Assembly (NCBI GenBank): GCA_017959135.1
Contig: JAGDBH010000040.1
Span: 1 to 6,324, forward strand
Direction of reading: 5' to 3'
Length of the DNA stretch: 6,324 nt
From: Succinivibrio sp.
GTDB taxonomy: Bacteria > Pseudomonadota > Gammaproteobacteria > Enterobacterales > Succinivibrionaceae
In this document: positions 1 to 5,518 of the stretch, in pieces
How the letters are laid out: each line of letters begins with the position of its first letter
Position numbering within the stretch: the first letter of the stretch is position 1
The notes under the pieces: model-generated
What the model was told of the DNA's origin: nothing
The model's database searches: none
Seen by the model: the letters and a program-made list of their open reading frames with translations, nothing else
Position numbers and translations under genes: made by a program

Positions 1-262
1 TTATCTTAAGTTCTTCAATATCAGCATCAGAAAGAGCACGAGGCTGACCTGGAAAAGCCTGGCCATTTGCAGATACCAATGTGGCTCCCTGAATGTACAT
101 ACCAACGTGGTCGGCTCTGGTTGAAAAGAATCTCTCTTCACCTTCACTCACAGAACCGTCAGGATTGGAAGCAAATAGAGTTAATGGAGCAACTGTGAGA
201 CGACAGTTGACCATAACTCCGATGTTGAATGTAAAAGGTTCAAAAAGAATTTTATTATCCAT
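1..262 (-). CDS. NADH:flavin oxidoreductase, Old Yellow Enzyme family (N-terminal part, runs off the left edge)
   Basis: This is an open frame of 87 codons from an ATG at 262 with no stop before the window edge, so only the N-terminus is present. The residues NCRLTVAPLT (19-28), followed by SNPDGSVSEGEERFF (32-46), GVGM-like HVGMYIQGATLV (52-63) and NGQAFPGQPR (66-75), match the first strands of the FMN-binding TIM barrel of Old Yellow Enzyme-type NADH:flavin oxidoreductases. In this family the early NR-x-x-x-AP-x-T segment lies at the flavin. Members reduce activated C=C bonds or related electrophiles using NAD(P)H in the cytoplasm; the physiological substrate cannot be told from the fragment. 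A GAGAG element stands about 7 bases before the ATG. It is transcribed in the same direction as the MYG1 gene but lies 325 bases downstream of it, so it probably has its own promoter, which I could not place. The catalytic and substrate-specificity residues lie outside the window. Confidence 0.85.
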   Translation of the reverse strand, partial: MDNKILFEPFTFNIGVMVNCRLTVAPLTLFASNPDGSVSEGEERFFSTRADHVGMYIQGATLVSANGQAFPGQPRALSDADIEELKI

Positions 263-587
263 ATAAATACTCTCATGAAAAAGACTGTAGATATTTGTAA
301 CACAATTCATATGAGAGGTATTATCATCTGAAAAAGATAACCAGACTTTCGCAATTAGATTGTCCAAAAAGTGAAAAAAGTCATGATAATTGAGAATGGT
401 CTGTGCAGAGAAAAAGCTCTAAAATCGAAAACTGGTAAAGAAAGACAGATGTTTGCTGGCTGAAATTTTTAGGAATGTCTTATATGGATAGTGGGTTGTA
501 TTTCTTTCGTATTCAAAACTCATTACAACTTGGATTTCTCCGTCTAAAAAAACAAGAAATCCAAGTTTAATCTTATTTTTTTGAGTT
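263..587. other. Intergenic gap of 325 bases between the MYG1 gene and the oxidoreductase gene
   Basis: The stretch is AT-rich and has no gene that I can support. It holds the upstream region of the oxidoreductase gene and the downstream region of the MYG1 gene. The only strong structure is the perfect inverted repeat at 527-567. A minus-strand frame of 34 codons follows that repeat (ATG at 523, stop ending at 419) but has no Shine-Dalgarno sequence. No convincing -35/-10 pair for the oxidoreductase gene was found on the minus strand; a weak GATAAT-like element lies near 323-332. Confidence 0.6.
527..567. repeat. Perfect 13-bp inverted repeat with a 15-base spacer
   Basis: The arms AACTTGGATTTCT (527-539) and AGAAATCCAAGTT (555-567) are exact reverse complements. 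The spacer at 540-554 contains a run of seven A. It lies 20 bases past the MYG1 stop on the minus strand. It is a poor match to a MYG1 terminator: read on the minus strand, the T run is in the loop and not after the stem. Read on the plus strand a run of seven T follows at 576-582, seven bases removed from the immediate end of the stem, so it could be a weak plus-strand terminator. It could also be the end of a small mobile remnant or an RNA-stability hairpin. Confidence 0.75.
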
Positions 588-1568
588 CTAATCCTTTTCT
601 CCAAGCTTTAGCCACAGCTTGGCAAGCTCCAGATTATCCTCAAAGGTCTGGGCTCCGCCTGTAAAGCCTGACTTATGAATAAAGGTCATATTCTTAAGTC
701 CGGTTGCCTTATCAAGCTCGGTATCGTTAAGTCCTCTCCAGGCTGCAGGAGCAGACAGTCTGTTCTTAAAGCGCTGTGCCTTTGACTGTGGCAGGGACTG
801 TACTCTCCATCTCTGGTTTCTGTCTGGATATACTGCTATCAGACAGTCTTTGAAGATCTCAGGATTGTTCAGAACAGCACTGGTCCAAGGCAGTCTTTCA
901 TGCATAATCAGAATTTCACCGCCTGAATAGGCCTCAATTACCTTGGCTACACCGCTTTCGGTGTGAAGTGCGTTTATTGCCGCATTAAGAAGGATTGTCT
1001 TGAGCATCTTTACTGTCTGATTAAAGGATTTGTCCTGCTCTGCTCCTACCTTATTTGGCAGATTCATCATGGCTACGATGAAAGGAATGTCTGCTGTAGC
1101 CTGATAAAGCTCATTTAATCTGTTGACGATAGCTCTTTCACTATCTGTCTTTGGATCGGTTATCTGATCGACGTAGCCTGTCAGCTGACCATTGTCATTT
1201 AAATCAATCATGGTCATGATATCTTCATCGATACGTCTGTAAGCACTGTCGATAACTTTTGCTGAAGGGCGGAATTCAAGCTCCTTCTGTGCAACCTTTT
1301 TTAGGTACTCGTGACCGAATTTATTCCACATCAGACCTGCTGTGGCATATTTGACTCCGTTGTCACGACACAGCTTGAAATCTTTTGAGTGGTGATCAAA
1401 GTGTTTGTCATCATTGATATTTGACACATCAATAATGATGTCAGCTTTTTCAAGCTCTGCTGGATCACGTGATCTGATGATTGAAGATGTATCAAAAAGG
1501 TATGTAAGAATGGCACATGCAGTGGTTTCGTCTGCATGAAAAGTTCCGTCGTGGGTAGCTATTATCAT
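588..1568 (-). CDS. MYG1 family protein (UPF0160), DHH-superfamily metal-dependent phosphoesterase
   Basis: The 326-residue product has the full set of MYG1 family hallmarks. THDGTFHADE (5-14) is the N-terminal metal-binding motif; RSRDP (32-36) and IIDVSN (45-50) follow; FDHHS (57-61) is the DHH motif that gives the superfamily its name. The C-terminal half carries RWRVQSLP (253-260) and FIHKSGFTGGAQTF (296-309), typical of the family. Length is close to that usual for the family, so the gene looks intact. Eukaryotic MYG1 is a 3'-5' RNA exonuclease of nucleus and mitochondria; bacterial members are little characterised, so nuclease activity here is inference from the fold. No signal peptide or membrane segment is seen, which suggests a cytoplasmic protein. 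The ATG at 1568 is preceded by AAGGAG with a 5-base spacer (1574-1579), fixing the start. It is divergent from dusC across a gap of about 100 bases, a neighbour that also acts on RNA, though that link is weak. Confidence 0.93.
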   Translation of the reverse strand: MIIATHDGTFHADETTACAILTYLFDTSSIIRSRDPAELEKADIIIDVSNINDDKHFDHHSKDFKLCRDNGVKYATAGLMWNKFGHEYLKKVAQKELEFRPSAKVIDSAYRRIDEDIMTMIDLNDNGQLTGYVDQITDPKTDSERAIVNRLNELYQATADIPFIVAMMNLPNKVGAEQDKSFNQTVKMLKTILLNAAINALHTESGVAKVIEAYSGGEILIMHERLPWTSAVLNNPEIFKDCLIAVYPDRNQRWRVQSLPQSKAQRFKNRLSAPAAWRGLNDTELDKATGLKNMTFIHKSGFTGGAQTFEDNLELAKLWLKLGEKD

Positions 1569-1590
1569 TTCGTCTCCTTAGCTGCGAAAA

Positions 1591-1599
1591 ATTCTATCA
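1591..1599 (-). promoter_or_regulatory. Probable extended -10 promoter of the MYG1 gene
   Basis: On the minus strand the sequence TGATAGAAT fits an extended -10 element (TGn followed by TAGAAT, five of six to TATAAT), 22 bases before the MYG1 start codon. A good -35 at standard spacing is missing, as is common for extended -10 promoters. It faces away from the dusC promoter at 1609-1636, so the two polymerase sites lie very close together and may compete. Confidence 0.5.
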
Positions 1600-1608
1600 C
1601 AAAAAGAG

Positions 1609-1636
1609 ATGACAAATCGCCAAAAATTGCTATTAT
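1609..1636 (+). promoter_or_regulatory. Probable sigma-70 promoter of dusC and the following gene
   Basis: ATGACA (1609-1614, five of six to TTGACA) and TATTAT (1631-1636, five of six to TATAAT) are separated by 16 bases. Transcription would begin near 1643, giving a leader of about 24 bases to the ATG at 1667 but only about 12 to the TTG at 1655, which favours the ATG as the dusC start. Confidence 0.6.
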
Positions 1637-1666
1637 GAGCGCACTGTTCACTATTTGTATCGAATT

Positions 1667-2644
1667 ATGTTAAAAGATAGCAAAGTTTATTTGGCTCCCC
1701 TTGAGGGACTGGCAGATGGTCCTATGCGTGAGGTTTTATGTGCTCACGGTGGCTATGATCTGTGTTTCTCAGAATTTATCCGTATTACTGATCTGTGTGT
1801 TTCAGAGAAGACTCTGATCCGAGAGATCCCTGAGTTTTTAAATGACTGCAAGACTCCAGACGGAACTGATCTGCGTGTGCAGTTTTTAGGAGATAATCCT
1901 AAAACTCTGGCTTTATCTGCCGTTAAAGCTCATAAACTCGGAGCAAAATCCATTGATATCAATTTCGGATGCCCTTCAAGATTCGTTCACCATTCAGGCG
2001 CTATGCTCTTAAAAGAGCCTGAGCTGATGCATGAGATTATGTGTACAGTTCGTGAGGCGCTTCCTCCTGAGTGTGAGCTGTCTGCAAAGGTAAGACTTGG
2101 TTTTGCTGATAAGACTGAGGCTCCTGAGGTGATTAAGGCTGTTGCTGTTGATGGTGTTAAGGAAATTACTGTTCACTGTCGAACCAGAAAGGATTTATAT
2201 AAGGAAGAGGCTCTAGACTGGTCTTCCATGCGTAATCTTCATGAACTGGCTCCTAATGCAACTCTTATAGCCAATGGAAACATCAACTCTCTTGAAGATG
2301 CTGTAAAGTGTAAGGAAATAACCTTATGTAATGACTTTATGTGCGGCAGAGGTGCTTTTGCTATTCCTAACCTGGGGCATGTGATTAAGGAAGGTGCAGA
2401 GCCGTTTTCAATTGTTGATATCCTGAAGATCGACGTTGAGGTTATTGAGGTCTTTGCCAAATCAAGACCTACCGAGAAGATGGTAATGGATAGAGCTAAG
2501 CAGTTTTTAGGTTATGCAAGAGTTCACAGAAGAGAATTAAATCCATTTTTTAAAGTTTTCTGTAAGTGCGTAACTGTAAACGATGGACTAAAATTATTAC
2601 ATGACGAGATAAATCGTGAGGAGCTTAATTCTAATGATAATTAA
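1667..2644 (+). CDS. dusC: tRNA-dihydrouridine synthase, DusC type
   Basis: The product reduces a specific uridine of tRNA to dihydrouridine using FMN and NAD(P)H. It begins with the FMN-barrel motif VYLAPLEGLAD, and YDLCFSEFIRITD (residues 30-42 from the ATG) closely resembles DusC rather than DusA or DusB; E. coli DusC modifies U16. The conserved active-site residues are present: Asn99 and Cys102 in INFGCPS, Lys141 and Arg143 in AKVRLG, His170 in TVHCRTR, then the phosphate-binding IANGNI and CGRGAFAIPNL segments. A C-terminal helical tRNA-binding region follows, giving a normal length of 325 residues. The loop after the catalytic cysteine seems about two residues short compared with the DusC sequences I remember. 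An in-frame TTG at 1655 would add four residues; I prefer ATG 1667 because of the predicted promoter, though neither has a clear Shine-Dalgarno sequence. The 3' end overlaps the next gene by 11 bases. Assignment of U16 as the target is inference. Confidence 0.9.
   Translation: MLKDSKVYLAPLEGLADGPMREVLCAHGGYDLCFSEFIRITDLCVSEKTLIREIPEFLNDCKTPDGTDLRVQFLGDNPKTLALSAVKAHKLGAKSIDINFGCPSRFVHHSGAMLLKEPELMHEIMCTVREALPPECELSAKVRLGFADKTEAPEVIKAVAVDGVKEITVHCRTRKDLYKEEALDWSSMRNLHELAPNATLIANGNINSLEDAVKCKEITLCNDFMCGRGAFAIPNLGHVIKEGAEPFSIVDILKIDVEVIEVFAKSRPTEKMVMDRAKQFLGYARVHRRELNPFFKVFCKCVTVNDGLKLLHDEINREELNSNDN
2618..2623 (+). promoter_or_regulatory. Ribosome binding site that decides the start of the secreted protein
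   Basis: GAGGAG lies inside the end of dusC, 10 bases before the ATG at 2634. A possible GTG start at 2616 overlaps this site itself and has no site of its own, so the ATG is the better start, and it leaves a cleaner signal peptide. Confidence 0.6.
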
Positions 2645-3119
2645 ATCTAAACTCGTTTTGTTTTCAGCCCTTCTTTTAGGCTTTTCTGCATACGCAGATA
2701 CTCAGATGGCTTATTTTCCTCCAGTTCCTGAATCATGGAATGTAAAGGTTGAAGGTACATCTATTGAGTACTCATCTCCGGTGAATAAGAAAACCCAGCC
2801 TCAGCCAAAGACAAAGGTTCGTTTTCAGTATACAAAGACTACTCAGGACAAGGATGCTACAACTCTTGCCCAGGAGTATGCAAAAAACAATGAATGTGGA
2901 ACACCAAGAGAACAGGGCAAGGCTTTCTTTACTATTTCCTGTCCGAATATAGCAAGAAATGCGGTTATTGTAGGTGAACCTAATAATATGTATTTCATTG
3001 AGCTATCCGGTGAGGTTACTGCAGAGGCAAAGAATCTTATCAATACCTATGTAACTTCTATTGTTAACGGCAAGAGAACCTTTGAGGACCGTGAGATAGG
3101 CGAGAAGGTATCACGTTAA
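2634..3119 (+). CDS. Small predicted periplasmic protein of unknown function, coupled to dusC
   Basis: I do not recognise the family. The 161-residue product opens with a classical signal peptide: MIIKSK, a hydrophobic stretch LVLFSALLLGF, and a likely signal peptidase I cut after AYA (residues 19-21), giving a mature protein of about 140 residues starting DTQ. There is no lipobox cysteine at the cut site. The mature part is soluble and mixed alpha/beta in character, with exactly two cysteines (88 and 103) that could form a disulfide in the periplasm. It ends with a charged segment, KRTFEDREIGEKVSR. The start lies inside the dusC reading frame (11-base overlap), and an intrinsic terminator follows 18 bases after the stop, so dusC and this gene should form a two-gene operon with coupled translation. 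No functional link between a cytoplasmic tRNA modifier and a secreted protein is evident; the pairing may be simple co-transcription. Base composition does not differ visibly from its neighbours. Confidence 0.8.
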   Translation: MIIKSKLVLFSALLLGFSAYADTQMAYFPPVPESWNVKVEGTSIEYSSPVNKKTQPQPKTKVRFQYTKTTQDKDATTLAQEYAKNNECGTPREQGKAFFTISCPNIARNAVIVGEPNNMYFIELSGEVTAEAKNLINTYVTSIVNGKRTFEDREIGEKVSR

Positions 3120-3137
3120 TATTTCTGTTATACCTAT

Positions 3138-3164
3138 AAAAGCGCTAACTTTAGCGCTTTTTTT
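3138..3164 (+). terminator. Intrinsic terminator of the dusC operon
   Basis: The inverted repeat AGCGCTAA (3141-3148) and TTAGCGCT (3151-3158), extended by three A-T pairs, forms a GC-centred hairpin followed directly by a run of seven T (3158-3164). It lies 18 bases after the stop of the secreted-protein gene. Its A-rich left side gives it only weak potential on the other strand. Confidence 0.88.
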
Positions 3165-3177
3165 ATACCTTCCAAAT

Positions 3178-3207
3178 AAAAAAGGCAGAAGCCTGAACCT
3201 CTGCCTT
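3178..3207 (-). terminator. Intrinsic terminator of terC
   Basis: Arms AAGGCAGA (3182-3189) and TCTGCCTT (3200-3207) pair perfectly around a 10-base loop. Read on the minus strand the stem ends in T residues and is followed by a T-rich stretch (six T at 3183-3178, then ATTT). It stands 27 bases past the terC stop. With the plus-strand terminator at 3138-3164 it insulates the two convergent transcripts within about 70 bases. Confidence 0.85.
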
Positions 3208-3234
3208 GGTAATAATCTTAATATTCAAAGTCTG

Positions 3235-4266
3235 TTATTTGGCTTCTGTTTCTTCATTTTTCTTTGGAAAAACAAAGCTTGCAAGAATACCTACTGTCAA
3301 TGCTGAGGCAATCACAATCAGTGAGGTATAAACGTCAATATCAAAGCCTACACCGAACAGATGCAGAGATGCTGCTGCAAATAGTTTAAATGCTACAAAG
3401 AACAGCAGGAAGATAACAGCCTTTTCAAGGTGTACCAGTGCATTTCTTAAGGCGTCCAGAATAAAGAACATTGAACGCAGTCCAAGCATTGCAAAGATCA
3501 TACATGAGTAAACAATGAATGGATCTTTTGAAACTGCGATAACGGCAGGAACAGAATCAAAGGCGAACATTACATCGGAGGTCTCAACAATTGCCAGACA
3601 CAGGAATAAAGGTGTTGCAAAGAAAAGTCCTTTTCTCTTTAAAACGATATCTTTGTTTTCCTCTTTTTTAAGCTCCTCTTCAACATGTTCTCTTGAGATA
3701 AAGAAATTGTGTCCGTAGAGCTTAGGATACAGAGGAAGGAACATCTTTACAAACTTAAATGCAGGATGTGCAGAGAAGTCTGATGTTTCCTCATGCTCTT
3801 TTTTTTTAAGCATCAGGATAGCTGAAACGGCAACCATTACAGCGAATACAATTTCAACATATGGTCCAAGAGCAAACAGGCTGGTACCGATTAAAACGAA
3901 GATAAGTCTGAAGACAACAGCTCCGATAACACCCCAGTATAGTACGCGGTGGGTATAGCCTGATTTGATACCGAACCAGGAGAATATCGCCATAATGGCA
4001 AAAAGGTTATCAACTGACAAGGCCATTTCAAAGGCATAACCTGCAAAGTACAGGGATGCAGCTTCAGCTGAGAAATGGAAGTACAGGAAGAGACCAAAGG
4101 AAACACCTATGACAATCCAGAATACAGTCCAGAAGGCGGCTGCTTTAATCGAGATTGGTTTGTCTGCTCTGTGAGCAAAAAGATCAATTACAAGGCCGGA
4201 AATAGCTAATAGGGTAAATATGATAAGCGTTTCAAGTTCAAGACCAATATGAACAGAATTTTGCAT
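3235..4266 (-). CDS. terC: TerC family integral membrane protein
   Basis: The 343-residue product resembles the plasmid tellurite-resistance protein TerC over its whole length, more so than the related Alx. Key stretches are DLFAHRADKPIS (28-39), SVDNLFAIMAIFSWF (84-98), HRVLYWGVIGAVVFR (106-120), ETSDVMFAFDSVPAVIAVS (228-246) and LGLRSMFF (261-268). About nine membrane segments can be seen, near residues 12-30, 42-63, 70-97, 107-130, 135-153, 214-234, 247-271, 281-303 and 312-333, with a charged loop at 154-212. TerC/Alx proteins sit in the inner membrane; recent work ties the family to manganese export and to metal loading of secreted enzymes, while TerC was first defined with tellurite resistance. 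The conserved acidic residues in the SVDN and ETSDVMFAFDS motifs are intact. No terZABDE genes adjoin it, so this is a stand-alone chromosomal copy and a metal-handling role is more likely than tellurite resistance. Its Shine-Dalgarno is weak: AGGA at 4281-4284, 14 bases before the ATG. Confidence 0.92.
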   Translation of the reverse strand: MQNSVHIGLELETLIIFTLLAISGLVIDLFAHRADKPISIKAAAFWTVFWIVIGVSFGLFLYFHFSAEAASLYFAGYAFEMALSVDNLFAIMAIFSWFGIKSGYTHRVLYWGVIGAVVFRLIFVLIGTSLFALGPYVEIVFAVMVAVSAILMLKKKEHEETSDFSAHPAFKFVKMFLPLYPKLYGHNFFISREHVEEELKKEENKDIVLKRKGLFFATPLFLCLAIVETSDVMFAFDSVPAVIAVSKDPFIVYSCMIFAMLGLRSMFFILDALRNALVHLEKAVIFLLFFVAFKLFAAASLHLFGVGFDIDVYTSLIVIASALTVGILASFVFPKKNEETEAK

Positions 4267-4284
4267 TTTATTATTTTTATTCCT

Positions 4285-4320
4285 AAAAAAAATGGTATGT
4301 GTTTTATCTCACATACCATT
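4285..4320 (-). terminator. Intrinsic terminator after hisI, upstream of terC
   Basis: Arms AATGGTATGTG (4291-4301) and CACATACCATT (4310-4320) form a perfect 11-bp stem with an 8-base loop. On the minus strand the stem is followed by a T run (4290-4285, eight T counting the end of the stem). It begins 28 bases after the hisI stop and ends 19 bases before the terC ATG, so it should end his-operon transcription; alternatively it acts as an attenuator in a terC leader. Confidence 0.85.
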
Positions 4321-4345
4321 ATCTTAATTTGCTTTTTTAAATCAA
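4318..4345 (-). promoter_or_regulatory. Candidate terC promoter whose -10 overlaps the his terminator stem
   Basis: On the minus strand TTGATT (4340-4345, four of six to TTGACA) and GATAAT (4318-4323, five of six to TATAAT) are 16 bases apart. Transcription would begin around 4309-4311, near the end of the first arm of the terminator stem, so the new RNA would lack that arm and could not form the terminator. A perfect TATAAT at 4360-4365 inside the end of hisI has no good -35 and is the main alternative. Both calls rest on short motifs in AT-rich DNA. Confidence 0.45.
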
Positions 4346-4347
4346 GT

Positions 4348-4752
4348 TTATTTTACAAAATTATAATTCTGTAAAGGATTGCCTGAAATATATCTTGAGG
4401 TTGCATCTGCAAGTGGAGATGCATCAAAGCAGCTGGTTGTACCTAAATGGCAGGTTGGACCATCAGGTCTTGCCAGTACCAGCAGGGTATCCTTGTCACA
4501 GTCACAGGTGATTGATCTCATGTGCAGGAAGTTTCCTGATTCCTCACCTTTTGTCCACAGTTTCTGTCTTGCTCTTGAGAAGAAGGTTACATAATGGGTA
4601 TCAATGGTTTTCTGGATTGATTCCTTGTTCATATAGCCCATCATTAAAACCTGACCGGTCTGGCAGTCCTGAACAATTGCTGGAATCAGACCGTCATTCT
4701 TTTCAAAATCTAAATCGTCAATGCTTTCAAAACCATGGAAATATCTAATCAC
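4348..4752 (-). CDS. hisI: Phosphoribosyl-AMP cyclohydrolase (HisI, without a HisE domain)
   Basis: HisI hydrolyses phosphoribosyl-AMP to ProFAR, the third step of histidine synthesis. The 134-residue product carries the metal-site signature [14 protein letters not shown] (81-94) with Asp84, Asp86 and Asp88 as the expected magnesium ligands and Cys85, Cys101 and Cys108 (in [12 protein letters not shown]) as the expected zinc ligands; the cysteine spacings of 16 and 7 are those of the family. WTKGEESGN (66-74) is the usual substrate-site motif. The protein stops about 25 residues after the last cysteine, so the HisE pyrophosphohydrolase domain that is fused to HisI in enterics is absent, and the terminator follows at once. 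The start is GTG at 4752, supported by AAGGAG nine bases upstream; it overlaps the hisF stop in the 8-base sequence GTGATTAG, implying translational coupling. It is the last gene of the his operon here. Confidence 0.95.
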   Translation of the reverse strand: MIRYFHGFESIDDLDFEKNDGLIPAIVQDCQTGQVLMMGYMNKESIQKTIDTHYVTFFSRARQKLWTKGEESGNFLHMRSITCDCDKDTLLVLARPDGPTCHLGTTSCFDASPLADATSRYISGNPLQNYNFVK

Positions 4753-5518
4753 GGATACAAACTCCTTTTCCTTTTAAATAATCCTTAAGCTCAGGAATAT
4801 GGATGGTTCCCTTATGAAATACTGAAGCTGCCAGAGCACCGTCAGTATTTGCAAGCTCAAAGGCTTCATAGAAATGCTCCATTGTGCCGGCACCGCCTGA
4901 TGCAATCAGAGGTACGCTGCAGATTTCACGAACCTTCTTGAGCTGCTCTAAATCATATCCATTACGCATACCGTCCTGATTCATCATGTTCAGGACAATC
5001 TCTCCAGCACCCCTCTTCTGAACTTCCTTTACCCATTCAAGAGTAGTCCAGGAGGTAGTGGTGGTCTTGCTTACGTCACCGGTATACTGTTTTACCTGAT
5101 AATTATTGAGTTCCTTATTATAGTATGTATCGATTCCGACTACTACACACTGAACACCAAACTTATCGGCAAGACGGGTAATAAGAGTAGGATCTGCAAG
5201 CGCTGGAGAGTTGATGGAAATCTTGTCTGCACCATACTGAAGGATGGTTCTTGCATCCTCAACTGACTTGATTCCTCCAGCTACAGCAAAAGGAATATTG
5301 ATAACCTCAGCAACCTTTGCAACCCATGATTTGTCTACACGGCGATTGTCAGAGGAGGCTGTAATATCATAGAAAACCAGCTCATCGGCACCTTCATCTG
5401 CATATCTTTTTGCAAGATCAATAATAGAGCCCATGACCTCATGATTTCTGAACTGTACGCCTTTAACAACTACGCCATCACGAACATCAAGACATGGAAT
5501 TATGCGTTTTGCCAGCAT
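4745..5518 (-). CDS. hisF: Imidazole glycerol phosphate synthase, cyclase subunit HisF
   Basis: HisF is the cyclase half of the HisH-HisF enzyme: ammonia made by HisH passes through its barrel and reacts with PRFAR to give imidazole glycerol phosphate and AICAR, the latter feeding purine synthesis. The 257-residue (beta/alpha)8 barrel is of standard length. The two catalytic aspartates are visible as Asp11 in [10 protein letters not shown] and Asp130 in VVVGIDTY, with Lys19 in the VVVKG segment. The two phosphate-binding sites are AVAGGIKS (78-85) and [11 protein letters not shown] (206-216), and [14 protein letters not shown] (176-189) is the usual strand-6 region. The ATG at 5518 has a strong GAGGAGG site seven bases upstream (5526-5532). 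Its first 19 bases overlap the end of hisA and its last 8 overlap hisI. Confidence 0.97.
   Translation of the reverse strand: MLAKRIIPCLDVRDGVVVKGVQFRNHEVMGSIIDLAKRYADEGADELVFYDITASSDNRRVDKSWVAKVAEVINIPFAVAGGIKSVEDARTILQYGADKISINSPALADPTLITRLADKFGVQCVVVGIDTYYNKELNNYQVKQYTGDVSKTTTTSWTTLEWVKEVQKRGAGEIVLNMMNQDGMRNGYDLEQLKKVREICSVPLIASGGAGTMEHFYEAFELANTDGALAASVFHKGTIHIPELKDYLKGKGVCIRD
4762..4767 (-). promoter_or_regulatory. Ribosome binding site of hisI, supporting a GTG start
   Basis: AAGGAG on the minus strand, inside the end of hisF, is nine bases from the GTG at 4752. GTG as first codon gives the expected N-terminus of HisI, and the site makes it the preferred start. Confidence 0.65.

Noticed and set aside
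275..331. Plus-strand 18-codon frame starting ATGAAAAAG in the left gap
   Set aside because: It is very short, without a ribosome site, and the region is more simply the leader and upstream region of the minus-strand oxidoreductase gene.
419..604. Minus-strand frame of 61 codons starting within the end of the MYG1 gene
   Set aside because: It starts at TTG with no Shine-Dalgarno sequence, its first part overlaps MYG1 in another frame, and it passes through the inverted repeat. Only its last 34 codons are discussed, as a possible remnant.
1331..1537. Alternative-frame reading frames inside MYG1, dusC, terC and hisI
   Set aside because: Each overlaps a complete, conserved gene in a different frame or strand and encodes low-complexity, non-family sequence.
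3235..4266. Part of a ter tellurite-resistance cluster
   Set aside because: The neighbours are hisI and a convergent dusC operon; no terZ, terA, terB, terD or terE is visible, so terC stands alone here.
4267..4347. Possible manganese riboswitch (yybP-ykoY type) upstream of terC
   Set aside because: The gap is only 81 bases and holds a simple hairpin with a T run; the multi-helix junction and conserved loop sequences of that riboswitch are not present.
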